Source of the DNA: an uncultured Dorea sp.
GTDB lineage: Bacteria > Bacillota > Clostridia > Lachnospirales > Lachnospiraceae
Reading direction: 5' to 3'
NCBI GenBank assembly: GCA_910580235.1
Contig: CAJTVU010000005.1
Coordinates: 161,138 to 225,137 of the forward strand
Length of the DNA stretch: 64,000 bases
In this document: positions 16,460 to 25,099 of the stretch, in pieces
Position numbering within the stretch: the first letter of the stretch is position 1
Layout of the letters: every line of letters begins with the position of its first letter
Notes under the pieces: generated by a model
What the model was told of the DNA's origin: nothing
What the model saw: only the letters and a program-made list of their open reading frames with translations
Databases searched by the model: none
Made by a program: the position numbers and the translations under genes

Positions 16460-18142
16460 ATGTATCGAGAAGAATATAAGCGCTGGCTTGGCGCAGATCT
16501 GGAAGACGCCGATTTAAGGCCGGAGTTGTCTAAGATTGAAGGGAATGAGGAAGAGATAAAGGAACGATTCGCGGTGGCGCTCAAGTTCGGGACGGCTGGG
16601 CTTAGAGGCGTGCTTGGGGCGGGGACGAACCGCATGAATATTTATGTCGTGCGCCAGGCCACGCAGGGGCTTGCAAACTGGGTGAAGACGCAGGGCGGCA
16701 GCCAGACAGTGGCCATCAGCTATGACAGCCGGCTAAAGAGCGATGTATTTGCCAGGACAGCGGCAGGCGTGCTGGCGGCAAACGGCATCCATGTAAGGAT
16801 TTACGACGCGCTTATGCCAGTCCCGGCTCTTTCCTTTGCAACGCGGTATTATAAATGTAATGCAGGGATTATGGTGACGGCCTCTCATAATCCTGCGAAA
16901 TACAATGGCTATAAGGCATATGGGCCAGACGGCTGCCAGATGACGGACGACGCGGCGGCGATCGTCTATGAAGAGATCCAGAAGACGGACGTCCTGACAG
17001 GAGCGAAATATATATCTTTTGCAGAAGGCGTTGAACAGGGCCTGATCCGTTTTGTAGGGGACGATTGCAAAAAGGGGCTTTACGAGGCCATTGAATCCCG
17101 GCAGGTACGGCCAGGCTTATGCAAGACGGCCGGGCTGAAGCTTGTATACAGCCCGCTTAACGGAGCGGGGCTTGTGCCGGTGACGCAGGTGTTAAAGGAT
17201 ATCGGAGTTACAGATATTACGATTGTGCCGGAGCAAGAATATCCAAATGGCTATTTCACTACATGCAGCTATCCGAACCCAGAGATATTCGAGGCATTGA
17301 AGATGGGACTGGAGCTGGCGAAAGAGACGGGGGCCGACCTGATGCTTGCCACTGACCCAGATGCCGACCGTGTGGGGATTGCCATGAAGTGCCCGGACGG
17401 TTCCTATGAGCTGGTAAGCGGCAATGAGGTTGGGGTGCTGCTCCTTGACTATATCTGTGCAGGGCGCATTGAGAAAGGCACAATGCCAAAAGACCCGGTG
17501 GCTGTGAAGTCTATCGTCTCCACGCCGCTGGCAGACGCGGTGGCGCAGCATTACGGCGTAGAGCTTCGGAACGTCCTTACAGGATTTAAATGGATCGGGG
17601 ATCAGATTGCGCAGTTGGAGGAGGCAGGAGAGGTGGATCGCTTCATCTTCGGGTTCGAGGAGAGCTATGGCTATCTGGCAGGCCCGTATGTCCGCGACAA
17701 GGATGCGGTTATCGGATCCATGCTCATCTGCGAGATGGCCGCTTACTACAGGAGTATCGGAAGTTCTTTAAAGCAGAGGATGGAAGAGATCTACGGGCAG
17801 TATGGCCATTATCTTAACAAGATCGACAGTTTTGAGTTCCCGGGGCTTAGCGGGATGGATAAGATGGCTGGCATCATGCAGGGGCTTCGCGACAATCCTC
17901 CGGCAGAGATTGGGGGCCTTAAAGTCGCCAAGGCGCTGGACTATAAGAAGCCGGAAGAGACAGGGCTTCCGCCTGCCAATGTACTGATCTATACACTGGA
18001 AGATGGGGCGACAGTCATTGTCCGCCCATCCGGTACAGAGCCAAAGATCAAAGTTTATTATACAACACTTGGCAAGAACCTGGAGGAAGCACAGGCAGAA
18101 AAAGATAAGCTGGCAGAGGCATTAAAGCCAATACTGGCATAG
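16460..18142 (+). CDS. phospho-sugar mutase (phosphoglucomutase type)
   Basis: A 560-aa alpha-D-phosphohexomutase that would interconvert glucose-6-phosphate and glucose-1-phosphate, feeding glycogen (glgC) and the NDP-sugar genes found elsewhere in the window. Motifs: FGTAGLRG near the N-terminus (about 46-53), catalytic serine loop TASHNPAKYNGYK (about 143), metal loop DPDADR (about 300), sugar loop GFEESYG, and phosphate loop RPSGTEPKIK near the C-terminus. The frame is open to 16355, but that extension is simply the 69-bp repeat; AGGAG at 16447-16451 is 8 bp from ATG 16460. A strong terminator follows. Phosphomannomutase activity cannot be excluded from sequence. Confidence 0.9.
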   Translation: MYREEYKRWLGADLEDADLRPELSKIEGNEEEIKERFAVALKFGTAGLRGVLGAGTNRMNIYVVRQATQGLANWVKTQGGSQTVAISYDSRLKSDVFARTAAGVLAANGIHVRIYDALMPVPALSFATRYYKCNAGIMVTASHNPAKYNGYKAYGPDGCQMTDDAAAIVYEEIQKTDVLTGAKYISFAEGVEQGLIRFVGDDCKKGLYEAIESRQVRPGLCKTAGLKLVYSPLNGAGLVPVTQVLKDIGVTDITIVPEQEYPNGYFTTCSYPNPEIFEALKMGLELAKETGADLMLATDPDADRVGIAMKCPDGSYELVSGNEVGVLLLDYICAGRIEKGTMPKDPVAVKSIVSTPLADAVAQHYGVELRNVLTGFKWIGDQIAQLEEAGEVDRFIFGFEESYGYLAGPYVRDKDAVIGSMLICEMAAYYRSIGSSLKQRMEEIYGQYGHYLNKIDSFEFPGLSGMDKMAGIMQGLRDNPPAEIGGLKVAKALDYKKPEETGLPPANVLIYTLEDGATVIVRPSGTEPKIKVYYTTLGKNLEEAQAEKDKLAEALKPILA

Positions 18143-18157
18143 TTAAAACTTTAACAG

Positions 18158-18195
18158 GGGACGTACGCTTTTCGCAAAAGCGTACGTCCCTTTTT
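18158..18195 (+). terminator. strong terminator / REP-like palindrome
   Basis: GGGACGTACGCTTTT pairs perfectly with AAAAGCGTACGTCCC (18158-18190, 3-nt loop) followed by TTTTT. The outer GGGACG/CGTCCC ends are shared with the REP palindromes near the RAYT gene, and TTGCCCTGTT occurs nearby at about 18225, so it may be a REP relative used as a terminator. Confidence 0.75.
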
Positions 18196-18322
18196 ATAAA
18201 AGAGGGTGTCCCTTTTTGCGTTTTTGCCCTGTTGGGAGGCGACATGGGAGCGAAACTACAAGTATAGATATAGAAGATTTCCCGACATTGTGGTACAATT
18301 AGAAATACAGGAGGTACGGCGT

Positions 18323-19348
18323 ATGAGAAAGGTTACATTGGGGCAGACGGGGATTACGGTAAATAAGAATGGATTCGGCGCGCTGCCGATCCAGCGCATC
18401 TCTGAAAAGGATGCGGTCTATCTTTTACATAAAGCTTACGATCATGGCGTGGATTTCTATGATACTGCAAGATTTTATTCGGACAGTGAAGCGAAGATCG
18501 GCAAGGCATTTGGTGGCATGAGGGACAAGGTGTATCTCGCTTCTAAGACAATGGCGGAGACTGTGGAAGGATTCTGGAAGGATTTGGAGGAGACGCTGCG
18601 GGAGCTTAAGACGGATTATCTGGATATCTACCAGTTCCACAATATTTCGTTCTGCCCAAAGCCGGGAGACGGGAGCGGCATGTATGAGGCTATGCTAAAG
18701 GCGAAGGAACAGGGGAAGATCCGTCATATCTCCATCACGAACCATCGTCTGGCAGTGGCCCATGAGGCGATCGACAGCGGGCTCTATGCGACGCTCCAGT
18801 TTCCATTCAGTTACCTTTCTACGGAAAAGGAGCTACAGCTCGTGGAAAAGTGTAAGGATGCGGACATGGGCTACATTGCCATGAAAGGCCTGGCAGGAGG
18901 CCTTATCAATAATTCTGCGGCCGCCTATGCGTATATGCTCCAGTTCGGCCATGTGCTTCCAATCTGGGGGATTCAGAAAGAGAAGGAGTTGGACGAGTTC
19001 CTGTCCTATCAGGATAAAGAGCCTGTGCTGGCAGGAGAGCTGCAGGCGGTCATCGACCGTGAGCGCGCGGAATTAAAGGGCGGGTTCTGCAGAGGGTGCG
19101 GATATTGTATGCCGTGCCCGGTAGGGATCGAGATCTACAACTGTGCCAGAAGGTCTTTGCTGATCCGCCGTATGCCGGCCGAGGGGCAGCTTACTCCAGC
19201 AGTACAGGAAAAGATGAAGAAGATAGAGGACTGTCTCCACTGTGGGAAATGTAAGGAAAGATGTCCGTTCGGCCTGGACACTCCTGCGCTTCTTGAAGAA
19301 AATTATAAGGATTATCAGGAGATCCTTGCAGGAAAGGCATATGACTAG
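18323..19348 (+). CDS. aldo/keto reductase with C-terminal 4Fe-4S ferredoxin domain
   Basis: A 341-aa oxidoreductase. The N-terminal ~270 residues are an AKR barrel (RKVTLGQTGITVNKNGFGAL; DFYDTARFY with the catalytic Asp/Tyr; Lys in ASKTM). The C-terminus carries cysteine clusters GFCRGCGYCMPCPVGI and DCLHCGKCKERCPFG, which would ligate iron-sulphur centres. Such fusions are common in anaerobic Firmicutes; the substrate is unknown. GGAGG at 18310-18314 supports ATG 18323, and a possible extended -10 (TGGTACAAT, 18291-18299) lies just upstream. An in-frame extension to 18206 runs across the promoter and is rejected. Confidence 0.88.
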   Translation: MRKVTLGQTGITVNKNGFGALPIQRISEKDAVYLLHKAYDHGVDFYDTARFYSDSEAKIGKAFGGMRDKVYLASKTMAETVEGFWKDLEETLRELKTDYLDIYQFHNISFCPKPGDGSGMYEAMLKAKEQGKIRHISITNHRLAVAHEAIDSGLYATLQFPFSYLSTEKELQLVEKCKDADMGYIAMKGLAGGLINNSAAAYAYMLQFGHVLPIWGIQKEKELDEFLSYQDKEPVLAGELQAVIDRERAELKGGFCRGCGYCMPCPVGIEIYNCARRSLLIRRMPAEGQLTPAVQEKMKKIEDCLHCGKCKERCPFGLDTPALLEENYKDYQEILAGKAYD

Positions 19349-19384
19349 GACGACAGATAAAGGACGACAGATACGGGAGGGAAT

Positions 19385-20080
19385 ATGAATATTTTAGTTG
19401 TGGACGATGAAAAGGAGATTGCAGACGTCATAGAGCTGTATCTTCAGAACGATCAGTACAATGTGCTGAAATTCTATACTGGGGAAGAAGCGTTGCAATG
19501 TATTAAAAGCACTCGGATCGATCTGGCGATCCTGGATATTATGCTCCCAGACGTAGACGGGTTCCAGATCTTAAAGCAGATCCGTGCTAAATACACATTT
19601 CCCGTCATTATGCTCACTGCAAAGACAGAGTATATTGATAAGATCACAGGGCTGACGCTTGGAGCGGACGATTATATCCCGAAGCCATTCAACCCGCTGG
19701 AGCTGGTAGCCAGAGTGAAAGCGCAGATCCGGCGCTATACACAGTACAATGATAAGGAGAGCGCCAAAGAAGAAGGAAATATCCTCGATTTTGGCGGGCT
19801 GTTCCTGAATAAAGATTCCCATGAATGTGTCTACAATGAAGTCCCGTTGACGCTCACACCTATAGAATTTGAAGTTCTGTGGCTTCTCTGTGAGAACAGG
19901 GGGAAAGTGATGAGCTCTGAGGAGCTGTTTGAGAAAGTGTGGGGGGAGAAATCCTACAAGAACAGCAACAATACGGTTATGGTACATATCCGTCATCTTC
20001 GGGAGAAGATGAGCGGGCCGACAGGGAAATCTGATTTTATTAAGACAGTGTGGGGAGTAGGGTACAAGATTGAAGAATAA
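19385..20080 (+). CDS. OmpR/VanR-family response regulator
   Basis: A 231-aa two-component regulator. The receiver domain has ILVVDDEKE (Asp8/Asp9), phospho-acceptor Asp52 in LAILDIMLP, and Lys101 in DDYIPKPFNP. The C-terminal winged helix (about 135-230) includes LTPIEFEVLWLL and NTVMVHIRHLREKM, as in VanR. It would bind DNA as a phosphorylated dimer under control of the kinase encoded next. Its last 11 bases overlap the TTG start of the kinase, so the two are translationally coupled. Targets are unknown. Confidence 0.92.
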   Translation: MNILVVDDEKEIADVIELYLQNDQYNVLKFYTGEEALQCIKSTRIDLAILDIMLPDVDGFQILKQIRAKYTFPVIMLTAKTEYIDKITGLTLGADDYIPKPFNPLELVARVKAQIRRYTQYNDKESAKEEGNILDFGGLFLNKDSHECVYNEVPLTLTPIEFEVLWLLCENRGKVMSSEELFEKVWGEKSYKNSNNTVMVHIRHLREKMSGPTGKSDFIKTVWGVGYKIEE

Positions 20081-21311
20081 TTACCGAAAGCTTAAATTCA
20101 GCATATTACTGCAGACGGTGCTTGTCACGGCGCTGACGGTATTCGTCGGCGGTTTTTTGCTGAATTATGTTATTGACGGCATTTATAATGATACATTCCC
20201 TGAAAAATTCGTTGAGATGCTGACGTCTTTTAATATCAGGGAGGAGACGGCTATTAAGCTCTACTGGCGGTTGATCGGAGATAATAAGACATTTTTCATG
20301 ATCGTCGGCTTCCTGCTCTTGTTCGCACTGTTTTTCTATGTAGCGCTGAGCAAGATGACAAAATATATTAATCAGGTCGAGGAAGGTATTGAAAATATTA
20401 TTGCGGACTCTACAGAGCCAATTCATTTGATTACGGAGCTAAAGCCTATTGAGATCAGGCTCAATGAGATTAAGGCGACGTTGAAGCGCCAAGAGTTGGA
20501 ATCGGAGGAGAGCGAGAAAAGGAAGAACGATCTTGTACTTTTTCTTGCACATGATTTAAAGACGCCGCTGACATCTGTCGTGGCATATTTAAGTATGCTG
20601 GATTCTCACCCGGATATGCCGGAGGAGGAGCGGGAGAAATACACGCACATTGCGCTTGATAAGTCATTGCGCTTAGGAGAGCTCATTAACGAGTTTTTTG
20701 ATATTACAAGGTATAATCTACAGAATATCGAGCTGGAGCCGGTACAGATCAATCTTTCTATGATGCTGGAGCAGTTGGCGGACGAACTGTACGGAGTGCT
20801 TCAGGAAAAGCAGCTTTTCTGCGAAGTGGACGTGGAGGAGAATCTGGTCGTGTACGGAGACCCGGATAAGCTTGCCAGAGTGTTTGACAACATTTTAAAG
20901 AACGCTATCGCATACTGCCACAACGGCACAAAGATCGCAATCTCTGCCCGGATGAGAAAACAGAATGTAGAGATCACATTCACGAATGAAGGAGATAAGA
21001 TCCCGGGCGATATGTTACAGACTATATTCGAGAAGTTCTACCGTGTAGACAATTCCCGCTCCAGCGGGACGGGAGGCGCGGGGCTGGGGCTTGCGATCGC
21101 CAGGGAGATCGTGGAGAAGCACGGCGGAGTGATCCGGGCCCGCAGCGACGAGGATAGGACTTGTTTTATTGTAACCCTTCCATCAGAGAATAAAGAAGAG
21201 GAAATTAAAGATGAGGTTCATACACATCGCAGACGTACATTTAGGAGCAAGCCCGGATATTGGAAGCGCACGAAAGGGAAAGCGGGAAAAGGAGATATGG
21301 GACAGCCTTGA
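20070..21311 (+). CDS. sensor histidine kinase (VanS-like)
   Basis: A membrane histidine kinase, 413 aa, partner of the preceding regulator. TM1 at about 10-33, a short extracellular loop, TM2 at about 72-91, a HAMP-like linker, dimerisation/phosphorylation box LAHDLKTPLTSV (His about 162), N box NILKNAIAY, and ATP-binding GTGGAGLGLAIAREI. The start is TTG 20070. The family normally ends near FIVTLPSE; here the frame runs on for about 35 more residues of basic sequence and overlaps the next gene by 101 bp. The short sensor loop suggests it senses membrane or cell-wall stress, as VanS-like kinases do; the signal is not known. Confidence 0.9.
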   Translation: MKNNYRKLKFSILLQTVLVTALTVFVGGFLLNYVIDGIYNDTFPEKFVEMLTSFNIREETAIKLYWRLIGDNKTFFMIVGFLLLFALFFYVALSKMTKYINQVEEGIENIIADSTEPIHLITELKPIEIRLNEIKATLKRQELESEESEKRKNDLVLFLAHDLKTPLTSVVAYLSMLDSHPDMPEEEREKYTHIALDKSLRLGELINEFFDITRYNLQNIELEPVQINLSMMLEQLADELYGVLQEKQLFCEVDVEENLVVYGDPDKLARVFDNILKNAIAYCHNGTKIAISARMRKQNVEITFTNEGDKIPGDMLQTIFEKFYRVDNSRSSGTGGAGLGLAIAREIVEKHGGVIRARSDEDRTCFIVTLPSENKEEEIKDEVHTHRRRTFRSKPGYWKRTKGKAGKGDMGQP

Positions 21312-22272
21312 AAGGGTCCTTCGGGTATGTGAGGAGCAGAAGACAGACTTTCTCTTCATTGCAGGAGATCTGTTCCATCGGCAGCCGCTTAAGAGAGAGC
21401 TAAGAGAGCTGAATTATATGTTCAGCTCTCTTACGTCCACAAAGGTAATCATCGTGGCAGGGAACCATGATTATGTGCGCCAGGATTCCTACTATCGGAC
21501 ATTCCAGTGGGAAGAGAATGTACACATGCTGTTGTCGCCGGACATCGCCTGTGTGGAATTCCCAGAATATTCTCTGGCAGTTTATGGGCTTAGCTACCAT
21601 GAGAAAGAGATTGTACAGGAGATGTATAAAGAAGCGTTCCCGCAGAGGCGGCAGGGGTATGAGATCCTGCTGGCGCATGGGGGAGATGAGAGACATATCC
21701 CTGTGAAGAAAGAGGATCTTCTGGGGCTTGGATATGACTATATCGCGCTTGGGCATATTCATAAGCCACAGCAGATATGCCCGGGGAAGATCGCCTACGC
21801 GGGAGCGTTAGAGCCGATTGATAAGAATGATACGGGGATCCACGGCTATATTGCCGGAGAGATAACGGCCAAAGGATGCCAGATAAAATTCATCCCGTCG
21901 GCAGTGAGGGAATATGTCCATCTGGAAGTGCCGGTCCATAAGGAGATGACAGGGCGTGCTCTGAAGGAAGAGATCGGCCGGCAGCTGGAAGAGAAGGGGA
22001 CAGAGAACATTTACAAGATCATCCTGACCGGGCCGAGAGATCCGGAGGATTCTTTTAATCTGGAAACGCTGGACGCTCACGGGAATATTGTAGAGATCGT
22101 GGATAAGACTTATCCGGCTTATGATTTTGGGAGGCTAAAGGAGAAGAACCGGGAAAATATACTGGGACAGTTTATTGCAAGTTTTGAAAAGGATGAAGAA
22201 GGAAGTATAGAGTACCAGGCGTTGTGTGAGGGGGTGCATGCGCTGATGGAGACAAGAAGGGGACGATTATGA
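21211..22272 (+). CDS. SbcD/YhaO-type DNA repair exonuclease (metallophosphoesterase)
   Basis: A 353-aa calcineurin-like phosphoesterase. Metal-binding motifs: FIHIADVHLG, FLFIAGDLFH, IIVAGNHDY, LLAHGG, and IALGHIHKP. With the ATPase encoded next it would form an Mre11-Rad50/SbcCD-like nuclease complex acting on DNA ends. It starts inside the histidine kinase gene (101-bp overlap) with GAGGAAATTA upstream, and its stop overlaps the ATPase start by 4 bp (ATGA), so stoichiometric translation is likely. Confidence 0.88.
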   Translation: MRFIHIADVHLGASPDIGSARKGKREKEIWDSLERVLRVCEEQKTDFLFIAGDLFHRQPLKRELRELNYMFSSLTSTKVIIVAGNHDYVRQDSYYRTFQWEENVHMLLSPDIACVEFPEYSLAVYGLSYHEKEIVQEMYKEAFPQRRQGYEILLAHGGDERHIPVKKEDLLGLGYDYIALGHIHKPQQICPGKIAYAGALEPIDKNDTGIHGYIAGEITAKGCQIKFIPSAVREYVHLEVPVHKEMTGRALKEEIGRQLEEKGTENIYKIILTGPRDPEDSFNLETLDAHGNIVEIVDKTYPAYDFGRLKEKNRENILGQFIASFEKDEEGSIEYQALCEGVHALMETRRGRL

Positions 22273-23825
22273 GAATCCACGAGCTGCTGCTTAAGAACTT
22301 TGGGAAGTTTACAGACAGGAGAATCATCGTATCAGAGGGGATCCAAATACTGTATGGAGAGAATGAATCCGGGAAATCCACGGTGCATACTTTTATTAAA
22401 GCAATGCTTTTTGGCCTGGAGAGAGGGAGGGGGCGCGCCGCAGTGGGAGATACATTCTCCTTATATGAGCCGTGGGAGAATCCGAATTATTATTCTGGAA
22501 GGCTAAGGTTCGAGACAGGAGGGAGAAACTTTGTCATAGAGAGGAATTTTGACCGGTATGGGAAACGAACGTCTGTCTTATGTGAAGATGACGGGGAAGA
22601 GCTGTCTGTAGAAAGAGGAGATCTGAAGATGCTCCTTGACGGGCTTACTACTGGCGACTATGACGATACTGTTTCTATTGCTCAGCTGCGGGCGCGGCCG
22701 GGCAGCTCTCTGGCGGCGGAGCTTAAAAATTATGCTACGAACTATTATGTGACAGGAGACAGCGACCTGAACCTGGAAGCGGCGCTGGAACACTTACGGG
22801 AACGTAGAAAAGATGCAGAGAAACGCATGAAGGAGAGTATTGACAGGAAGCAGGCGGAACGCGACAAGATGGAGCAGGAGGCGTCTTACATCTGGAGGGA
22901 TATTTATCGTATCACGCGGGAACAGGAGGAGCTGGAAGAAAAGATCGCGTACAGAGAATCTCATAAAGAGAGAGCGCGGCCAGAAGATATTGAGAACAGG
23001 CGGAAGATTGATGAAGTACGTCCGTCAAAGTGGAGGATCCATCCGGTGGAGATCCTTATATTCGCCGTACTTGTCGCTGCTTCGTTTATTTTTATCCCAA
23101 GGCCATGGAACTATTTTCTGACGATCGTACTGTTTCTCTTTAGCGCTATTTATGTGTGGAACCGGTTGAAGGTCGGAAAGAAGGTGGAGAAGACAGAGCC
23201 GGAGATCATACTGGAGGAGATCGCTCAGGAAGAACAGCCGGAAACGCTGGAACGCCTGTCATGGGAGCTGGAGCATAACGCGGAGGAGCTAAGAGACAAG
23301 CAGATACAATATGAAAACATAAAGGAACAATTAGAAGAGCTGGACGAGATAAGTGATGAGCAAAAAGGGCTTGAAAAGAAGAAGCTGGCGATGACGGAGG
23401 CGATCCAGAGGATCGAGCAGCTGTCCGTTAGCTCCCAGGACAAGATGCGCCAGGATCTGGACTCCTGTGCTTCCCGAATACTCAGTGATATAACGGATGG
23501 GAAATATACAAGGCTTGTTGTGGAGGACGGGCTGGCCTTAAGCCTTTTGAGCGACGGCAGAAAGATACCGATAGCCGCAGTGAGCCAGGGAACGATAGAG
23601 CAAGTGTATTTTTCGCTCCGCATGGCGGCGGGAGAGCTGCTCTACGAAGAGGATTATCCGGTAATCCTGGACGACACGTTCGTCTGCTACGATGATAAAA
23701 GATTGGAGCGGGCATTAAAATGGCTGTATGAGAATAAGAAGCAGATCCTTCTCTTTACCTGTCAGAAAAGAGAAGAAGAAGCTTTAAAGAGAATGGGGCT
23801 GCCCTATGAAAAGATAGAACTGTAA
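22269..23825 (+). CDS. SbcC/YhaN-like SMC-type ATPase with membrane hairpin
   Basis: A compact 518-aa Rad50/SbcC-type ATPase. N-lobe Walker A is YGENESGKST (about 30-39). The C-lobe has a signature-like AVSQGTIEQVYFSLRMA and Walker B YPVILDDTF. Between them lie two coiled-coil arms separated by a hydrophobic pair of segments (about 261-278 and 281-299, EILIFAVLVAASFIFIP), so the apex appears membrane-embedded, as in YhaN-type proteins rather than canonical SbcC. It is much shorter than SbcC (about 1000 aa). It overlaps the exonuclease gene by 4 bp, arguing for a complex. Confidence 0.85.
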   Translation: MRIHELLLKNFGKFTDRRIIVSEGIQILYGENESGKSTVHTFIKAMLFGLERGRGRAAVGDTFSLYEPWENPNYYSGRLRFETGGRNFVIERNFDRYGKRTSVLCEDDGEELSVERGDLKMLLDGLTTGDYDDTVSIAQLRARPGSSLAAELKNYATNYYVTGDSDLNLEAALEHLRERRKDAEKRMKESIDRKQAERDKMEQEASYIWRDIYRITREQEELEEKIAYRESHKERARPEDIENRRKIDEVRPSKWRIHPVEILIFAVLVAASFIFIPRPWNYFLTIVLFLFSAIYVWNRLKVGKKVEKTEPEIILEEIAQEEQPETLERLSWELEHNAEELRDKQIQYENIKEQLEELDEISDEQKGLEKKKLAMTEAIQRIEQLSVSSQDKMRQDLDSCASRILSDITDGKYTRLVVEDGLALSLLSDGRKIPIAAVSQGTIEQVYFSLRMAAGELLYEEDYPVILDDTFVCYDDKRLERALKWLYENKKQILLFTCQKREEEALKRMGLPYEKIEL

Positions 23826-23842
23826 GGATTCAAAACACGTAA

Positions 23843-23896
23843 ATCCTCCATGCGGTCTTCCAGAAGGAAGATATGAGCCGCATGGAGGATCTTTTA
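23843..23896 (+). terminator. terminator between convergent operons
   Basis: ATCCTCCATGCGG (23843-23855) pairs perfectly with CCGCATGGAGGAT (23878-23890), followed by CTTTTATTT. The loop contains a smaller TCTTCC/GGAAGA hairpin. It lies between the rightward ATPase and the leftward PRPP synthetase gene. Confidence 0.85.
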
Positions 23897-23902
23897 TTTG
23901 GG

Positions 23903-25099
23903 TTAGAGCAGGCTCTCTTTCCTCCCTTTCCTGTACTCATCCACTGCGTACTGGATGCGCTCGTTCGGGCTTAAGATGCTGCTGATAGAGCCATCGTGGT
24001 TCAAAGTGTCGATCATAAGGGCAATATACTTGCTCATATCACAGTTGATATAATAGGGGCGCGACAAGAGCTCTGGAGACTGATAGATCAGGTTCGTCGT
24101 CAGGATAGCGTCGATGACGCCTTCCTCGTATGCCTCGTCGAACTTCTCTAATCCATTGGTGAACAGGCCAAAGGTCGCGGCAGCGAAAATACGCTTTGCC
24201 CTGCGCTGCTTTAACTGCCTTGCTACGTCTAAGATGCTGTCGCCGGAAGAGATCATATCGTCCAGGATGATCACGTCTTTCCCTTCGACGGAGGAGCCGA
24301 GGAATTCGTGGGCGACGATCGGGTTACGCCCGTTGACGATTTTCGTATAATCGCGTCTTTTATAGAACATCCCCATGTCGAGGTTCAGTACATTGGCAAG
24401 GTAGACGGCGCGTTCTGTCGCGCCCTCATCAGGGCTGATGGCCATCATATGGTCGCTGTCGATCTGGAGGTCGTCATAGCTTCTAAGAAGCCCCTGCATA
24501 AACTGGTAGGTTGGCTTGACAGTCTCGAATCCGCTCAAAGGGATCGCATTCTGGACTCTCGGGTCGTGCGCGTCAAAAGTAATGATATTGTCTACGCCCA
24601 TCCGCACAAGCTCCTGAAGCGCAAGGGCGCAGTCCAGAGACTCCCGGCCATTCCTCTTGTGCTGTCGGCTCTCATACAGGAAAGGCATGATGACATTTAA
24701 TCTCCTGGCTTTCCCGCCGACAGCTGCGATGACTCTCTTAAGATTCTGGAAGTGGTCGTCCGGGGACATGTGGTTCGTATACCCGGATAAGGAGTAGGTC
24801 AGGCTGTAGTTGCACACATCTACCATCAAGTACAGGTCGCGTCCTCTCACCGATTCGCCGATGATCCCCTTGGCTTCTCCTGAACCGAAACGAGGGATCC
24901 GGGCGTCTACAAGATAAGTATCCCTTTCATATCCGTTATAGACAACGTCATCCTTGTGGATAGGGCTTTCTTCTTTTCGCCATGTCACAAGGAATTCATC
25001 GATCATCTTCCCCATATCCTTGCAGCCGTCTAAAGCAATGATGCCAAGAGAGCCAATGGGGATGTTGTCCAGTATACGTTCATTACGGCGTACCATCAT
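23903..25099 (-). CDS. prs: ribose-phosphate pyrophosphokinase, long form
   Basis: A 398-aa PRPP synthetase homologue making phosphoribosyl pyrophosphate for nucleotide, His and Trp synthesis. Recognisable parts: MPFLYESRQHKR (ATP-binding region), ITFDAHDPRVQNAI, ISPDEGATERA, and the PRPP loop VIILDDMISSGDS. It is about 80 residues longer than the usual ~315-aa enzyme, with an extra N-terminal segment and a C-terminal tail; this longer type occurs in Lachnospiraceae. AGGAGG precedes ATG 25099. It overlaps the DnaI-like gene by 17 bp, so nucleotide supply and replication-initiation genes are co-transcribed. Confidence 0.85.
   Translation of the reverse strand: MMVRRNERILDNIPIGSLGIIALDGCKDMGKMIDEFLVTWRKEESPIHKDDVVYNGYERDTYLVDARIPRFGSGEAKGIIGESVRGRDLYLMVDVCNYSLTYSLSGYTNHMSPDDHFQNLKRVIAAVGGKARRLNVIMPFLYESRQHKRNGRESLDCALALQELVRMGVDNIITFDAHDPRVQNAIPLSGFETVKPTYQFMQGLLRSYDDLQIDSDHMMAISPDEGATERAVYLANVLNLDMGMFYKRRDYTKIVNGRNPIVAHEFLGSSVEGKDVIILDDMISSGDSILDVARQLKQRRAKRIFAAATFGLFTNGLEKFDEAYEEGVIDAILTTNLIYQSPELLSRPYYINCDMSKYIALMIDTLNHDGSISSILSPNERIQYAVDEYRKGRKESLL

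Noticed and set aside
17192..17551. Minus-strand open reading frame inside phosphoglucomutase
   Set aside because: Shadow of a well-supported gene, with no start signal or recognisable protein pattern; the same applies to other long antisense frames, such as 29244-29777, 43173-43964 and 55716-56399.
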